From the NCBI GenBank assembly GCA_039090855.1, contig CM077034.1:228186701-228250700 (forward strand): DNA of 64,000 nt, given 5' to 3'. The position numbers and the translations under genes were made by a program. Shown here one piece after another: positions 1 through 11,055 of this stretch. Position 1 is the first letter of the stretch, and each line of letters starts with the position of its first letter. Source of the stretch: Macrothele yani. Lineage: Eukaryota > Arthropoda > Arachnida > Araneae > Macrothelidae. The notes beneath the pieces were generated by a model. It saw nothing but the letters and a program-made list of their open reading frames with translations. It did no database searches and had not been told where the DNA came from.

Positions 1-3000
1 CAGCTGTATTTGCTGGTAAACTGAAAAATAACATTTCCATGTAACATGGTTAGTACGAGGTTGAACCGCCATGAACTGCGTCACACTGTGCAATTCTGGC
101 ATGGAGTCTGTCGTACAGATGTTGGATGGAAGTTTGGGGTATTGAGTTCCAAGCATCCTCAATCTGGACGCGTACATCGGGGATGGTCGTGGCTAGAAAG
201 TGAAAAAGAACACCAAGAAGGAGACGTCTGATACCAACGAAATTTATACATAACGGAATACAGAGGATAACGTGATAAAAACATTATGGCAAAATACAGC
301 TGTATTTGCTGGTAAACTGAAAAATAACATTTCCATGTAACATGGTTAGTACGAGGTTGAACCGCCATGAACTGCGTCACACTGTGCAATTCTGGCATGG
401 AGTCTGTCGTACAGATGTTGGATGTAAGTTTGGGGTATTGAGTTCCAAGCATCCTCAACCTGGACGCCTAAATCGGGGATGGTCGTGGCTAGAAAGTGAA
501 AAAAGAACACCAAGAAGGAGACGTCTGATACCAACGAAATTTATACATAACGGAATACAGAGGATAACGTGATCAAAACATTATGGCAAAATACAGCTGT
601 ATTTGCTGGTAAACTGAAAAATAACATTTCCATGTAACATGGTTAGTACGAGGTTGAACCGCCATGAACTGCGTCACACTGTGCAATTCTAGCATGGAGT
701 GTGTCGTACAGATGTTGGATGTAAGTTTGGGGTATTGAGATCCAAGCATCCTCAACCTGGACGCCTCAATCGGGGATGGTCGTGGCTAGAAAGTGAAAAA
801 AGAACACCAAGAAGAAGACGTCTGATACCAACGAAATTTATACATAACGGAATACAGAGGATAACGTGATCAAAACATTATGGCAAAATACAGCTGTATT
901 TGCTGGTAAACTGAAAAATAACATTTCCATGTAACATGGTTAGTACGAGGTTGAACCGCCATGAACTGCGTCACACTGTGCAATTCTGGCATGGAGTCTG
1001 TCGTACAGATGTTGGATGTAAGTTTGGGGTATTGAGTTCCAAGCATCCTCAACCTGGACGCCTAAATCGGGGATGGTCGTGGCTAGAAAGTGAAAAAAGA
1101 ACACCAAGAAGGAGACGTCTGATACCAACGAAATTTATACATAACGGAATACAGAGGATAACGTGATCAAAACATTATGGCAAAATACAGCTGTATTTGC
1201 TGGTAAACTGAAAAATAACATTTCCATGTAACATGGTTAGTACGAGGTTGAACCGCCATGAACTGCGTCACACTGTGCAATTCTGGCATGGAGTCTGTCG
1301 TACAGATGTTGGATGTAAGTTTGGGGTATTGAGTTCCAAGCATCCTCAACCTGGACGCCTCAATCGGGGATGGTCGTGGCTAGAAAGTGAAAAAAGAACA
1401 CCAAGAAGGAGACGTCTGATACCAACGAAATTTATACATAACGGAATACAGAGGATAACGTGATCAAAACATTATGGCAAAATACAGTTGTATTTGCTGG
1501 CAAACTGAAAAATAACATTTCCATGTAACATGGTTAGTGCGAGGTTGAACCGCCATGAACTGCGTCACACTGTGCAATTCTGGCATGGAGTCTGTCGTAC
1601 AGATGTTGGATGTAAGTTTGGGGTATTGAGTTCCAAGCATCCTCAACCTGGACGCCTAAATCGGGGATGGTCGTGGCTAGAAAGTGAAAAAAGAACACCA
1701 AGAAGGAGACGTCTGATACCAACGAAATTTATACATAACGGAATACAGAGGATAACGTGATCAAAACATTATGGCAAAATACAGCTGTATTTGCTGGTAA
1801 ACTGAAAAATAACATTTCCATGTAACATGGTTAGTACGAGGTTGAACCGCCATGAACTGCGTCACACTGTGCAATTCTAGCATGGAGTGTGTCGTACAGA
1901 TGTTGGATGTAAGTTTGGGGTATTGAGATCCAAGCATCCTCAACCTGGACGCCTCAATCGGGGATGGTCGTGGCTAGAAAGTGAAAAAAGAACACCAAGA
2001 AGAAGACGTCTGATACCAACGAAATTTATACATAACGGAATACAGAGGATAACGTGATCAAAACATTATGGCAAAATACAGCTGTATTTGCTGGTAAACT
2101 GAAAAATAACATTTCCATGTAACATGGTTAGTACGAGGTTGAACCGCCATGAACTGCGTCACACTGTGCAATTCTGGCATGGAGTCTGTCGTACAGATGT
2201 TGGATGTAAGTTTGGGGTATTGAGTTCCAAGCATCCTCAACCTGGACGCCTAAATCGGGGATGGTCGTGGCTAGAAAGTGAAAAAAGAACACCAAGAAGG
2301 AGACGTCTGATACCAACGAAATTTATACATAACGGAATACAGAGGATAACGTGATCAAAACATTATGGCAAAATACAGCTGTATTTGCTGGTAAACTGAA
2401 AAATAACATTTCCATGTAACATGGTTAGTACGAGGTTGAACCGCCATGAACTGCGTCACACTGTGCAATTCTGGCATGGAGTCTGTCGTACAGATGTTGG
2501 ATGTAAGTTTGGGGTATTGAGTTCCAAGCATCCTCAACCTGGACGCCTCAATCGGGGATGGTCGTGGCTAGAAAGTGAAAAAAGAACACCAAGAAGGAGA
2601 CGTCTGATACCAACGAAATTTATACATAACGGAATACAGAGGATAACGTGATCAAAACATTATGGCAAAATACAGTTGTATTTGCTGGCAAACTGAAAAA
2701 TAACATTTCCATGTAACATGGTTAGTGCGAGAGTTGAACCGCCATGAACTGCGTCACACTGTGCAATTCTGGCATGGAGTCTGTCGTACAGATGTTGGAT
2801 GTAAGTTTGGGGTATTGAGTTCCAAGCATCCTCAACCTGGACGCCTAAATCGGGGATGGTCGTGGCTAGAAAGTGAAAAAAGAACACCAAGAAGGAGACG
2901 TCTGATACCAACGAAATTTATACATAACGGAATACAGAGGATAACGTGATCAAAACATTATGGCAAAATACAGCTGTATTTGCTGGTAAACTGAAAAATA

Positions 3001-4056
3001 ACATTTCCATGTAACATGGTTAGTACGAGGTTGAACCGCCATGAACTGCGTCACACTGTGCAATTCTGGCATGGAGTCTGTCGTACAGATGTTGGATGGA
3101 AGTTTGGGGTATTGAGTTCCAAGCATCCTCAACCTGGACGCCTAAATCGGGGATGGTCGTGGCTAGAAAGTGAAAAAAGAACACCAAGAAGGAGATTTCT
3201 GATACCAACGAAATTTATACATAACGGAATACAGAGGATAACGTGATCAAAACATTATGGCAAACTACAGCTGTATTTGCTGGTAAACTGAAAAATAACA
3301 TTTCAATGTAACATGGTTAGTACGAGGTTGAACCGCCATGAACTGCGTCACACTGTGCATTTCTGGCATGGAGTCTGTCGTACAGATGTTGGATGTAAGT
3401 TTGGGGTATTGAGTTCCAAGCATCCTCAACCTGGACGCGTACATCGGGGATGGTCGTGGCTAGAAAGTGAAAAAAAAACACCAAGAAGGAGACGTCTGAT
3501 ACCAACAGAAATTTATACATAACGGAATACAGAGGATAACGTGATCAAAACATTATGGCAAAATACAGCTGTATTTGCTGGTAAACTGAAAAATAACATT
3601 TCCATGTAACATGGTTAGTACGAGGTTGAACCGCCATGAACTGCGTCACACTGTGCAATTCTGGCATGGAGTCTGTCGTACAGATGTTGGATGTAAGTTT
3701 GGGGTATTGAGTTCCAAGCATCCTCAACCTGGACGCCTAAATCGGGGATGGTCGTGGCTAGAAAGTGAAAAAAGAACACCAAGAAGGAGACGTCTGATAC
3801 CAACGAAATTTATACATAACGGAATACAGAGGATAACGTGATCAAAACATTATGGCAAAATACAGCTGTATTTGCTGGTAAACTGAAAAATAACATTTCC
3901 ATGTAACATGGTTAGTACGAGGTTGAACCGCCATGAACTGCGTCACACTGTGCAATTCTGGCATGGAGTCTGTCGTACAGATGTTGGATGTAAGTTTGGG
4001 GTATTGAGTTTCAAGCATCCTCAACCTGGACGCCTCAGTCGGGGATGGTCGTGGCT
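1..4056 (-). repeat. 297-bp satellite derived from a Tc1/IS630 transposon 3' tail
   Basis: About 13.7 head-to-tail units of 297 bp run off the left edge of the window. On the minus strand each unit encodes the last 35 or so residues of the adjacent transposase (motifs AWNSIPQTYIQHLYDRLHAR and GGSTSY followed by a stop) plus the 3' untranslated tail up to the poly-pyrimidine end. Units are nearly identical. Units at 573-1760 and 1761-2948 form two copies of a four-unit higher-order repeat: the variant unit at 573 recurs at 1761, and the variant near 1486 recurs near 2673. Many units read GATTTAGGC and stay open across the junction, while the gene-proximal unit has TGA there. Confidence 0.95.
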
Positions 4057-4934
4057 GGCCGTGGAGACCGGATAAGTCGTTGTCCCATAAAATCCCACAC
4101 GTGCTCAATGGGGGACAAATCCGGTGAACGTGCAGGCCATGGAAGTTATCTCACACCCTGAAGTGCATGTTGCGTTGCACGTGCCGTGTGTGGGCGTGCG
4201 TTATCTTGCTGGAAAACACCACGATGGACCGACATTACAAATGGCACAACAACGGGCTGAGTGATGTTGTTGATGTAGGAAGTGCTATTTAACGTACCCG
4301 GTACAAACACTAGTTGTGTACGAGAGTGATAGCTGATCGCTCCCCACACCAGGAGACCAGGTGTAGGCCCTGTGTGTCGCTGGCGGATGCAAGAAGGGTG
4401 GAGACGCTCCCCTGTGCGTCTGCGAACACGCATACGGGCATCGGAGGCTCCCAAGCAGAATCTGCTTTCATCGCTGAGCACGACAGATCGCCATTGCGTT
4501 CTCCAGTGCAGACGTTGGCGACACCACTGCAGCCGTTCCTGACGGTGGGCTGGAGTCAGAGGTACACATGCCAGAGGCACACGTGCACGTAGTCCTGCAT
4601 CCAGCAGACGGTTGCGGATTGTTCGCACAGTCACCTCAGGTGCAACGGCATCTCGGATTTGCGTCGCAGTGGATGTTCTGCTTGACAACGCCGCTCTTCT
4701 TATGCGTCGATCGGTCCGCTCATCAGTCCGTCTGTGACTCCCGGTTCCACGTCTTCTCGTGTGGGAATGTTCCTCGGACCATCTACGCCACCATCGTACC
4801 ACCACCGATACTTCGCGTCCAATTGGCTCCGCAATACGACGATACGACCACCCGGCCTCGCGGAGTCCGACTACACGACCTCGCTCAAAGTCCGATAACT
4901 GCTGAAATCGTACACGTCTTCCATGTCCAGGCAT
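3912..4934 (-). pseudogene. Tc1/IS630-like DDE transposase, broken by nonsense codons
   Basis: A cut-and-paste DNA transposase that would act in the nucleus on the element's own ends. The likely start is the Met at 4934 (MPGHGRRVRFQQ), the point where homology to the copy at 16.7 kb begins. An N-terminal helix-turn-helix region (SYRRIAEPIGREVSVVVRWW) is followed by a second DNA-binding region (VTVRTIRNRLLDAGLRARV) and the DDE domain. Acidic residues are visible in SDESRF, QQDNARPH and SPIEHVWD; I count 32 residues between the last two, against 34 in classical Tc1. The frame is interrupted by TAA at 4146-4148, where the 17-kb copy has CAA, and by a TGA at the start of the tail unit. Length to the tail stop is about 340 codons, normal for Tc1. 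A Met further upstream lies outside the conserved region. Confidence 0.85.
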
Positions 4935-4976
4935 TGCAGCTTCTTCGCACGTGTCCGTACGCCGACGACTGATTAC

Positions 4977-5440
4977 AAGACTGGGATGAGACATTTTAGC
5001 ACGGATGTTTTTCAAATGATTAGGGCCATTTCCGTGGCTGGAGACTGCCTGACGCCTCCATGTTGCTAAGCTTGAATGTTTTAGAGCACACTTCACAAAA
5101 TGCTGATACATTGTTGCCATTCACAGCAGCTATCCAACCAGAAAACTCAAGATTTAATTGTTCGTCCAACCATTGTTCATTAAACACACAACGCTTTGAT
5201 ATTGCTGCAGACTTAATTGCCTTTTAACAAGGTATAACTTATATCACAAATTTTCTTCTACTCCTTTGACCTAAAACAAAGAGAAATGTTAACAAGTAAT
5301 GTAACACAACTTACAATAATAGGTAGGAAATACAAGGTTACATTAGTAGGAAGGGGAAGTTAGTGACTGTCTGCAACACCAAGTGCAAGTGTGTTGGGCG
5401 ATGAGGGTGTCACTCCCGAAGCCGGGTTAAAACTAGTTGT
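4977..5440. other. No recognisable feature
   Basis: Homology between the two Tc1/IS630 copies stops near 4976. The sequence from there to 5440 is AT-rich with no convincing coding frame, RNA gene or terminal repeat. Confidence 0.5.
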
Positions 5441-5449
5441 AGTCTAACT

Positions 5450-5829
5450 GTTATTGAAATTTCCCTGACTTTTTTTTTAATATCACTGATTTTCCCGGAC
5501 TTTTACCAACATTTCAGGCATTTTCCTGACTTTTTTTTTTTTTTTTTTTGGATTGGAGGTTTAACGACCACCGTGAGCAACTCAATGGGCTATAAGCAGT
5601 CGCCCGTCCCTAATTTAGGGTCACTGGTTCCAGGGAAGGGAGAGAGCCAGTGCCGTAAGACAAACACAACATCCATGCCTGACCGGGATTCGAACCCGGA
5701 CCCCTTACGGACGAATGATCAGAGGCCAGCGCCTTAGACCACTGCGCCACCGGTGGCGGCCTGACTTTCCCTCACCAATTTTCATTTCCCTGACTTTCCA
5801 GAATGTGGACACCCTGCAACTAAGAGAAT
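5450..5829. repeat. Degenerate CCCTGACTTT-rich dispersed repeat
   Basis: CCCTGACTTT-like motifs recur on both sides of the SINE insertion (near 5462, 5525, 5759 and 5791), ending near 'gtggacaccctg'. This looks like an older dispersed repeat into which the SINE inserted. I do not recognise the family. Confidence 0.4.
5534..5759 (-). mobile_element. tRNA-derived SINE, family A, copy 1
   Basis: The tRNA-like head lies at the right and the poly-T (poly-A of the element) at the left, so the element is on the minus strand. The head carries an A-box-like GTGGCGCAGTGG and the B box GGTTCGAATCCCGG. The body reads into the conserved block around 'ctaatttagggtcactgg'. The target-site duplication is cctgacttt (5525-5533 and 5760-5768). 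Six other copies lie in this window. Confidence 0.9.
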
Positions 5830-5830
5830 A

Positions 5831-6493
5831 CAGTAAAACTTCTATATTCTATAACTGGAATCTTCAAAGGGAACTACGATGAACTTTGAGTTGCAGAAAA
5901 TTCGAGTTATAAAATTAATCCATATTTTTCAGCAATAGCTTTTTCTTTATTCCCTTAGTATCCACTTCTTGTATTAGCTTTATTTTGTTTCTGCAATGAT
6001 AACACTTTTAACTTCCTTTTAGACCACAAAAAATTCCACTACGATAATAGACTTGGATTTTTCTAAAACTGAGTGCCCAGCACTCACTGCCTGAAAATGC
6101 CCGAAAAGAATGAAGACTTAAGAAAGAACTTTTGAAAGAATTCTACTCCCATGCTATTGGACAGGCTTTGTAGCTATGGGCTAAATCCTCCAAAATGGTC
6201 CACTTTGAAGGCATTAAAACACCCCCTTTGTCCAGCAGACCTTGGTTTGACCCCCCAGCATTTTCAAGACTAGCAACAGGTGGATATTTTTTTTTAATTC
6301 GAGTTTTAGAATAAGATTTTCAAGGGTTTTTTCCCACAAAACATGAAATAATGTTTCGAGTTACAGAAAAATTCGAGTTTAAGAAATTCGACTTACAGAA
6401 GAAAAAAAAAGTGCATGAAAAGAGAGAAATTTTTAGGCAAAATGCCGAAATTCTTCGAGTTAAGGAAAAATTCGACTCTTAGAAGTTTTACTG
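5831..6493. mobile_element. Pogo/Tigger-like MITE with short TIRs
   Basis: Terminal inverted repeats CAGTAAAACTTCT at the left and AGAAGTTTTACTG at the right are flanked by TA (5829-5830 and 6494-6495). The interior contains repeated 'aattcgagtta' motifs and no transposase frame. The size (663 bp), the TA duplication and the CAGTAAAAC terminus resemble non-autonomous pogo/Tigger elements. The superfamily is inferred. Confidence 0.7.
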
Positions 6494-6495
6494 TA

Positions 6496-7010
6496 TTATG
6501 TATTACAAGTTAGGATCTCGAGCAAGTAAATGGAATGGTCTGCCAGAAGCTTATATTCAAAACCACACAATTTTGATTCACTTATTTGTATCTTTAACGC
6601 ATTTATTTGAGCACTGACACCACCAAAGGTACTTTAAAAGCAAAAGAAAAAAAAAACGAATATATCCTTTTGAAAATCTACTGAATACACAGTTTTAAGA
6701 TCACAAAAGCAGCTAGAAAATGCTGAATTGCACAATAAATTGAAATGACATTTAAATGAATAACCTTCAGTTCTCACAAAGAAATATTTTATTAAAAATA
6801 ACAGGGGTAACAATAAATATATGTCTAACTTTACAAATATGAAAAACAAATAGAAAACGACACAACAAATTAATTTCCTACTCCGACTGCTGGATTTTTT
6901 CTTGCAGTTTTGAACCATGTTGAAATCACTCATTTCCGCAATCTCTTTTTGCTGCTTAAGAAATGTGCCGTAGTTACTTGCATTTCCTTTGAATCACGAA
7001 TAAGTAAGTG
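6496..7010. other. AT-rich spacer
   Basis: AT-rich with a poly-A tract near 6645. The open frame at 6634-6933 is low-complexity Phe/Leu/Lys translation and is not supported as a gene. Confidence 0.5.
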
Positions 7011-7013
7011 CAA

Positions 7014-7253
7014 GAGGTGATCAAAAAGTATCCAAACTGGATTTATTTTATAAGAAAGTACAAGACTTATAGATTCGCAACTTAGTCAGCTTGGAAACAG
7101 TCCCTTACCGATGCCACACACTTAGCGCAACGCTTTTTCCACTGCTCGAAGCATTTTCTGGTCATCTGAAATAGTAAACAGAGCTGCTTTTTCGCATTCT
7201 GTTGTATCTCCTCAATATCTTGAAGCCTTTGTCCTTTCAAGTGGCATTTGATT
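7014..7253 (-). pseudogene. Mariner transposase C-terminal fragment with 3' end
   Basis: Minus-strand translation gives a decayed mariner C-terminus (CFEQWKKRCAKCVASVRDCF) close to the terminal motif 'gtgatcaaaaagtatcc'. It continues, across the inserted PLE block, into the fragment at 10060-10215. The split falls at the matching sequence ggcatttgatt, present at 7243-7253 and 10074-10084. No complete catalytic domain remains. Confidence 0.7.
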
Positions 7254-7453
7254 GGTTTAAAACTCGGGCTTCATGTGAAAATAACACATAAACATAGAAA
7301 ATGAGCGAAAATACACAGAATCACATATGGTAAAAGGTTCGCTTAGAGGTAGCTTTCGGTCATCCTACGAACTTGATCACCAACAATCGACTGGATGGGA
7401 AGGTTGCCAGAACTACAATTTGAAGTTGGGGGTGTTGGAAATGTTGCCAGATT

Positions 7454-7891
7454 TTAGAAGTGAGATCCAAATAAATGATATTTGGTGAACACAATTTCAA
7501 TGCTTTCTTGGAAATACAGAGATGCTTTGTTTGATGAATGAGACAACATTTTTAGTTTCTTTCCAAATGGAATTGCAGAGGTGTCTTCAAGGGTTAGAGC
7601 AGATAAAGCTGTCTTTGGAAGACCATTAGATACATCTTTTTTGTGTTCCCTAAGTCTTGTATTGATGCTTCGGTATGTGCTTCCAATATATACTGAGAGA
7701 CCAGAGGAAGTTGAAATGGGAATAGCATAAACTCCAGGGGTGTCCAAGGGTGAGACAGGATCCCTGTCTTTAAGCAGGCACATTATTGCAGAAGGGTTTG
7801 CTTTCACTGTGAGAGTGCAGCCCATAGTTTTGAAGAGTTTACACATCTTATAAGAGAAGGATCCATGGAAAGGGATGGAACCAATTTCCAT
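7454..7891 (-). pseudogene. PLE GIY-YIG endonuclease fragment, left arm
   Basis: This is the C-terminal GIY-YIG nuclease of a Penelope-like retroelement, the domain that nicks target DNA to prime reverse transcription. In the minus translation a linker (CKLFKTMGCTLTVKANPSAI) leads into TPGVYAIPIS, the 'GIY' strand. Then come VYIGSTYRSINTRLREHKKD, with the YIG strand and conserved Arg/His, and a tail with ESIEIVF, where the catalytic Glu is expected. The frame is open for 145 codons, but no RT domain lies upstream because the tandem array begins there. Confidence 0.85.
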
Positions 7892-9410
7892 TCTTTAATG
7901 GAAAGAATGGAACCAATTGGTTCAATGCTGTCTTTGGAAGACCATTGAAAACATCTTTTTTGGGTTCACCAAGTCTTGTATTGATGCTTCGGTATGTGCT
8001 TCCAATATATACTGAGGGACCAGAGGAAGTTGAAATGGGAATAGCATAAACTCCAGGGGTGTCCAAGGGTGAGACAGGATCAGTCTCTAAACAGGCACAT
8101 TATTGCAGAAGGGTTTGGTTACACCGTGAGAGTGTAGCCGATAGTTTTGATGAGTTTACACATCTTATAAGAGAAGGATCCATGGAAAGGTATGGAACCA
8201 ATTTCCATCCCTTAATGGAAAGAATGGAACCAATTGGTTCAATGCTGTCTATGGAAGACCATTGAAAACATCTTTTTTGGGTTCACCAAGTCTTGTATTG
8301 ATGCTTCGGTATGTGCTTCCAATATATACTGAGGGACCAGAGGAAGTTGAAATGGGAATAGCATAAACTCCAGGGGTGTCCAAGGGTGAGACAGGATCAG
8401 TCTCTAAACAGGCACATTATTGCAGAAGGGTTTGGTTACACCGTGAGAGTGTAGCCGATAGTTTTGATGAGTTTACACATCTTATAAGAGAAGGATCCAT
8501 GGAAAGGTATGGAACCAATTTCCATCCCTTAATGGAAAGAATGGAACCAATTGGTTCAATGCTGTTTTTGGAAGACCATTGAAAACATCTTTTTTGTGTT
8601 CACCAAGTCTTGTATTGATACTACGGTATGTGCTTCCAATATACACTGAGAGACCAGAGGGAGTTGAAATGGGAATAGCATAAACTCCAGGGGTGTCCAA
8701 GGGTGAGACAGGATCCCTGTCTCTAAGCAGGCACATTATTGCAGAAGGGTTTGGTTACATTGTGAGAGTGTAGCCGATAGTTTTGAAGAGTTTACACATC
8801 TTATAAGAGAAGGATCCATGGAAAGGGATGGAACCAATTTCCATCCCTTAATGGAAAAGAATGGAACCAATTTCCATCCCTTAATGGAAAGAATGGAACC
8901 AATTGGTTCAATGCTGTCTTTGGAAGACCATTGAAAACATCTTTTTTGGGTTCACCATGTCTTGTATTGATGCTTTGGTATGTGCTTCCAATATACACTG
9001 AGAGACCAGAGGAAGTAGAAATGGGAATAGCACAAACTCCAGGGGTGTCCAAGGGTGAGACAGGATCCCTGTCTCTAAGCAGGCACATTATTGCAGAAGG
9101 GTTTGGTTACATTGTGAGAGTGTAGCCGATAGTTTTGAAGAGTTTACACATCTTATAAGAGAAGGATCCATGGAAAGGGATGGAACCAATTTCCATCCCT
9201 TAATGGAAAGAATGGAACCAATTGGTTCAATGCTGTCTTTGGAAGACCATTGAAAACATCTTTTTGGGTTCACCATGTCTTGTATTGATGCTTTGGTATG
9301 TGCTTCCAATATACACTGAGAGACCAGAGGAAGTAGAAATGGGAATAGCACAAACTCCAGGGGTGTCCAGAAGTGAGACAGGATCACTGTCTTTAATTTA
9401 AGCAGATTGC
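7848..9410 (-). repeat. About five tandem units (317 bp) of PLE nuclease sequence
   Basis: Units are marked by GGATCC at 7858, 8176, 8493, 8812 and 9164, with a 317-319-bp period. The last interval is longer because a segment of about 34 bp ('aatggaaccaatttccatcc') is duplicated inside the unit at 8.85 kb. Each unit holds the first half of the GIY-YIG domain (VYAIPIS, YIGSTY, EHKKDVFNGLPKTAL) and then jumps back to the linker. No unit encodes a whole domain. Confidence 0.9.
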
Positions 9411-9429
9411 AGAAAGGTTTGGTTTCACT

Positions 9430-9547
9430 GTGAAAGAGTACACCCTACAGTGAAACCAAACCCTTCTGTAATAATGTACACTCTACAGTGAAACCAAACC
9501 CTTCTGCAATAATGTACAATCTACAGTGAAACCAAATACTTCTGCAA
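9430..9547. repeat. 38-bp triplicate at the palindrome turn
   Basis: Three copies of a 38-bp segment (CTACAGTGAAACC at 9445, 9483 and 9521) lie where the PLE block switches from minus to plus orientation. This is the symmetry centre of the block. Confidence 0.8.
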
Positions 9548-9900
9548 TAATGTGCCTGCTTAAAGACAGGGATCCTGCCTCACCCCTGGACACCCTGGAG
9601 TTTATGCTATTCCCATTTCAACTTCCTCTAGTCTCTCAGTGTATATTGGAAGCACATACCAAAGCCTCAATACAAGACTTGGTGAACACAAAAAAGATGT
9701 TTTCAATGGTCTTCCAAAGACAGCTTTATCTGCACTAACCCTTGAAGACACCTCTACAGTTCCCACTTGGAAAGAAACTAAAAATGTTGTGCCATTCATC
9801 AACAAAGCATCTCTGCATTTCCAAGAAAGCATTGAAATTCTGTTCACCAAAAAAAGTGGAATTCAGAGACCCCTTACCAAATCCCATTTTATTTGGATCT
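9535..9900 (+). pseudogene. PLE GIY-YIG endonuclease fragment, right arm
   Basis: Plus-strand counterpart of the left arm. MCLLKDRDPASPLDT, then a frameshift, then VYIGSTYQSLNTRLGEHKKD and FQESIEILFTK. Codons are disrupted inside the GIY strand, so the nuclease is dead. The downstream sequence to about 10073 matches the left arm in inverted orientation. Confidence 0.8.
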
Positions 9901-10059
9901 CTCTTCTAAAATCTGGCAGCATTTCCAACACCCCAGTTTTAAATTGTAGCCCTGGCAACCAGCCCATCCAGTCGATCGCAGGTGATCAAGGCCATAGGAC
10001 GACCGAAAGGTACCGCTAAACGAACCTTTTACCATAGGTGACTCTGCGTGTTTGCGCTC

Positions 10060-10215
10060 ATTTTCTATGTTTAGGCATTTGATTTTTTGGAAAAAGAAAA
10101 AAAGTTGCACGGAGTGAGATCTGGTGAACAGGGTCGCTGCAGGACTTGCGCAATGTCGTGCTTAGCAAGAAACTGCTGAACAAGTTGTGATGCATGAGCA
10201 GGCACAGGGGTTCGA
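10060..10215 (-). pseudogene. Mariner transposase catalytic fragment
   Basis: The minus strand reads VPAHASQLVQQFLAKHDIAQ, then PCSPDLTPCNFFLFPKNQMP, the region of the second and third catalytic acids of mariner. The third position is Asn (PCNFF) where mariner has Asp (APCDFF). It joins the 7014-7253 fragment if the PLE block is removed. Confidence 0.75.
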
Positions 10216-10239
10216 TAGAATAATGTGAACATCATGCAG

Positions 10240-10288
10240 AAATGAACAAACTCCCCTTACCTTGGTAAGGGAGAGTTTGTTCATTTCC
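10240..10288. repeat. Short near-perfect hairpin
   Basis: Arms of about 23 bp (GAAATGAACAAACTCCCC and its complement) surround a few bases. The 'gagtttgttcatttccgc' arm recurs as a direct repeat at about 10388. Its function is unknown. Confidence 0.7.
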
Positions 10289-10514
10289 GCATTCAAAGGA
10301 TTGATTTAGAAGATTTAATCCCCGATTTGGGACAATGCCAAAATTTTGATAACCACAGCGTCTACACACATGCTACTGGTGACTGAGAGTTTGTTCATTT
10401 CCGCGTTCAAAGGAAGGTGCTGTAATGCTAATTGCTCTTGGGATCTACCTGGTATTTGGAGACACCTTTTTGTCTACAAGTGTTGGACAATCCACACAAC
10501 TATCTTCCTTTTTT

Positions 10515-10747
10515 TTTTTTTTTTTTGATTGGAGGTTTAACGATTGGAGGTTTAACGACCGTGAGCAACTCAATGGGCTATAAGCAGTCCCCCGTCCCTA
10601 ATTTAGGGTCACTGGTTCCAGGGAAGGGAGAGAGCCAGTGCCGTAAGACAAACACAACATCCATGCCTCACCGGGATTCGAACCCGGAACCCTTTCGGAC
10701 GAATGATCAGAGGCCATTGCCTTAGACCACTGCGCCACCGGGGCGGC
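10515..10747 (-). mobile_element. tRNA-derived SINE, family A, copy 2
   Basis: Minus orientation with poly-T at the left. The 15-bp 3' segment gattggaggtttaac is duplicated (10527-10556). B box GGTTCGAATCCCGG. Target-site duplication cttcctttttt at 10504 and 10748. Confidence 0.9.
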
Positions 10748-10934
10748 CTTCCTTTTTTAGACTTTAATACTTAATGTTGCAGTTATAATCATGTTTTCAA
10801 TTTGTGATGTGGTGTCGCTCTGATCTCGGTTTAACCGACGGGACAGATGGCGCGTATGTCGCAAGATTCTGTTACGTCGATTGCTGTTATGGCGTAATAC
10901 AGATATTTATACTCAACGGTTTGGGAGATCCGAT

Positions 10935-10979
10935 CACACCTGATGATGGGGCGACTGTCGCTCTGAAAGTGCTAGTGTG
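10935..10979 (+). ncRNA. Hammerhead-ribozyme-like motif, upstream of PLE
   Basis: Read as RNA, the order is stem I strand CACAC (10935-10939), core CUGAUGA (10940-10946), stem II GGGGCGA/UCGCUCU with wobble pairs (10948-10954/10958-10964), core GAAA (10965-10968), and a minimal stem III. CUA then supplies the N-U-H cleavage triplet, followed by GUGUG (10975-10979), which pairs with CACAC. One extra base lies between CUGAUGA and stem II. Type I hammerheads with very short stem III are known in PLE terminal repeats. Folding was done by eye. Confidence 0.6.
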
Positions 10980-11055
10980 TTTTAGAGTATTTTAATTGTA
11001 TATCTATTTTTATTGTATATCTATTATTAATTGTATATCTATTTTATATCTATAG

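Larger units (their letters stand above)
7254..10073. mobile_element. Palindromic Penelope-like (PLE) block inserted in a mariner
   Basis: 2,820 bp flanked by an exact 11-bp direct repeat (ggcatttgatt) and lying inside mariner coding sequence. The left third is in minus orientation and the right fifth in plus orientation. Both arms carry the same PLE nuclease and 3' sequence ('gaacc ttttaccata', 'gctcattttctatg'). The middle is a tandem array of partial copies. The length of the flanking repeat and the multi-copy, partly inverted structure fit PLE insertions. No reverse-transcriptase domain is present in the block. Confidence 0.75.

Noticed and set aside
1..4140. Each 60-76-codon frame in the 297-bp array as a gene family
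   Set aside because: They are frames of one repeated transposon tail; only the minus-strand SIPQTYIQHLYDR frame corresponds to transposase.
6634..6933. 99-codon minus-strand Phe/Leu-rich frame
   Set aside because: AT-rich sequence with homopolymer ends, no start context and no similarity to any membrane protein family I know.
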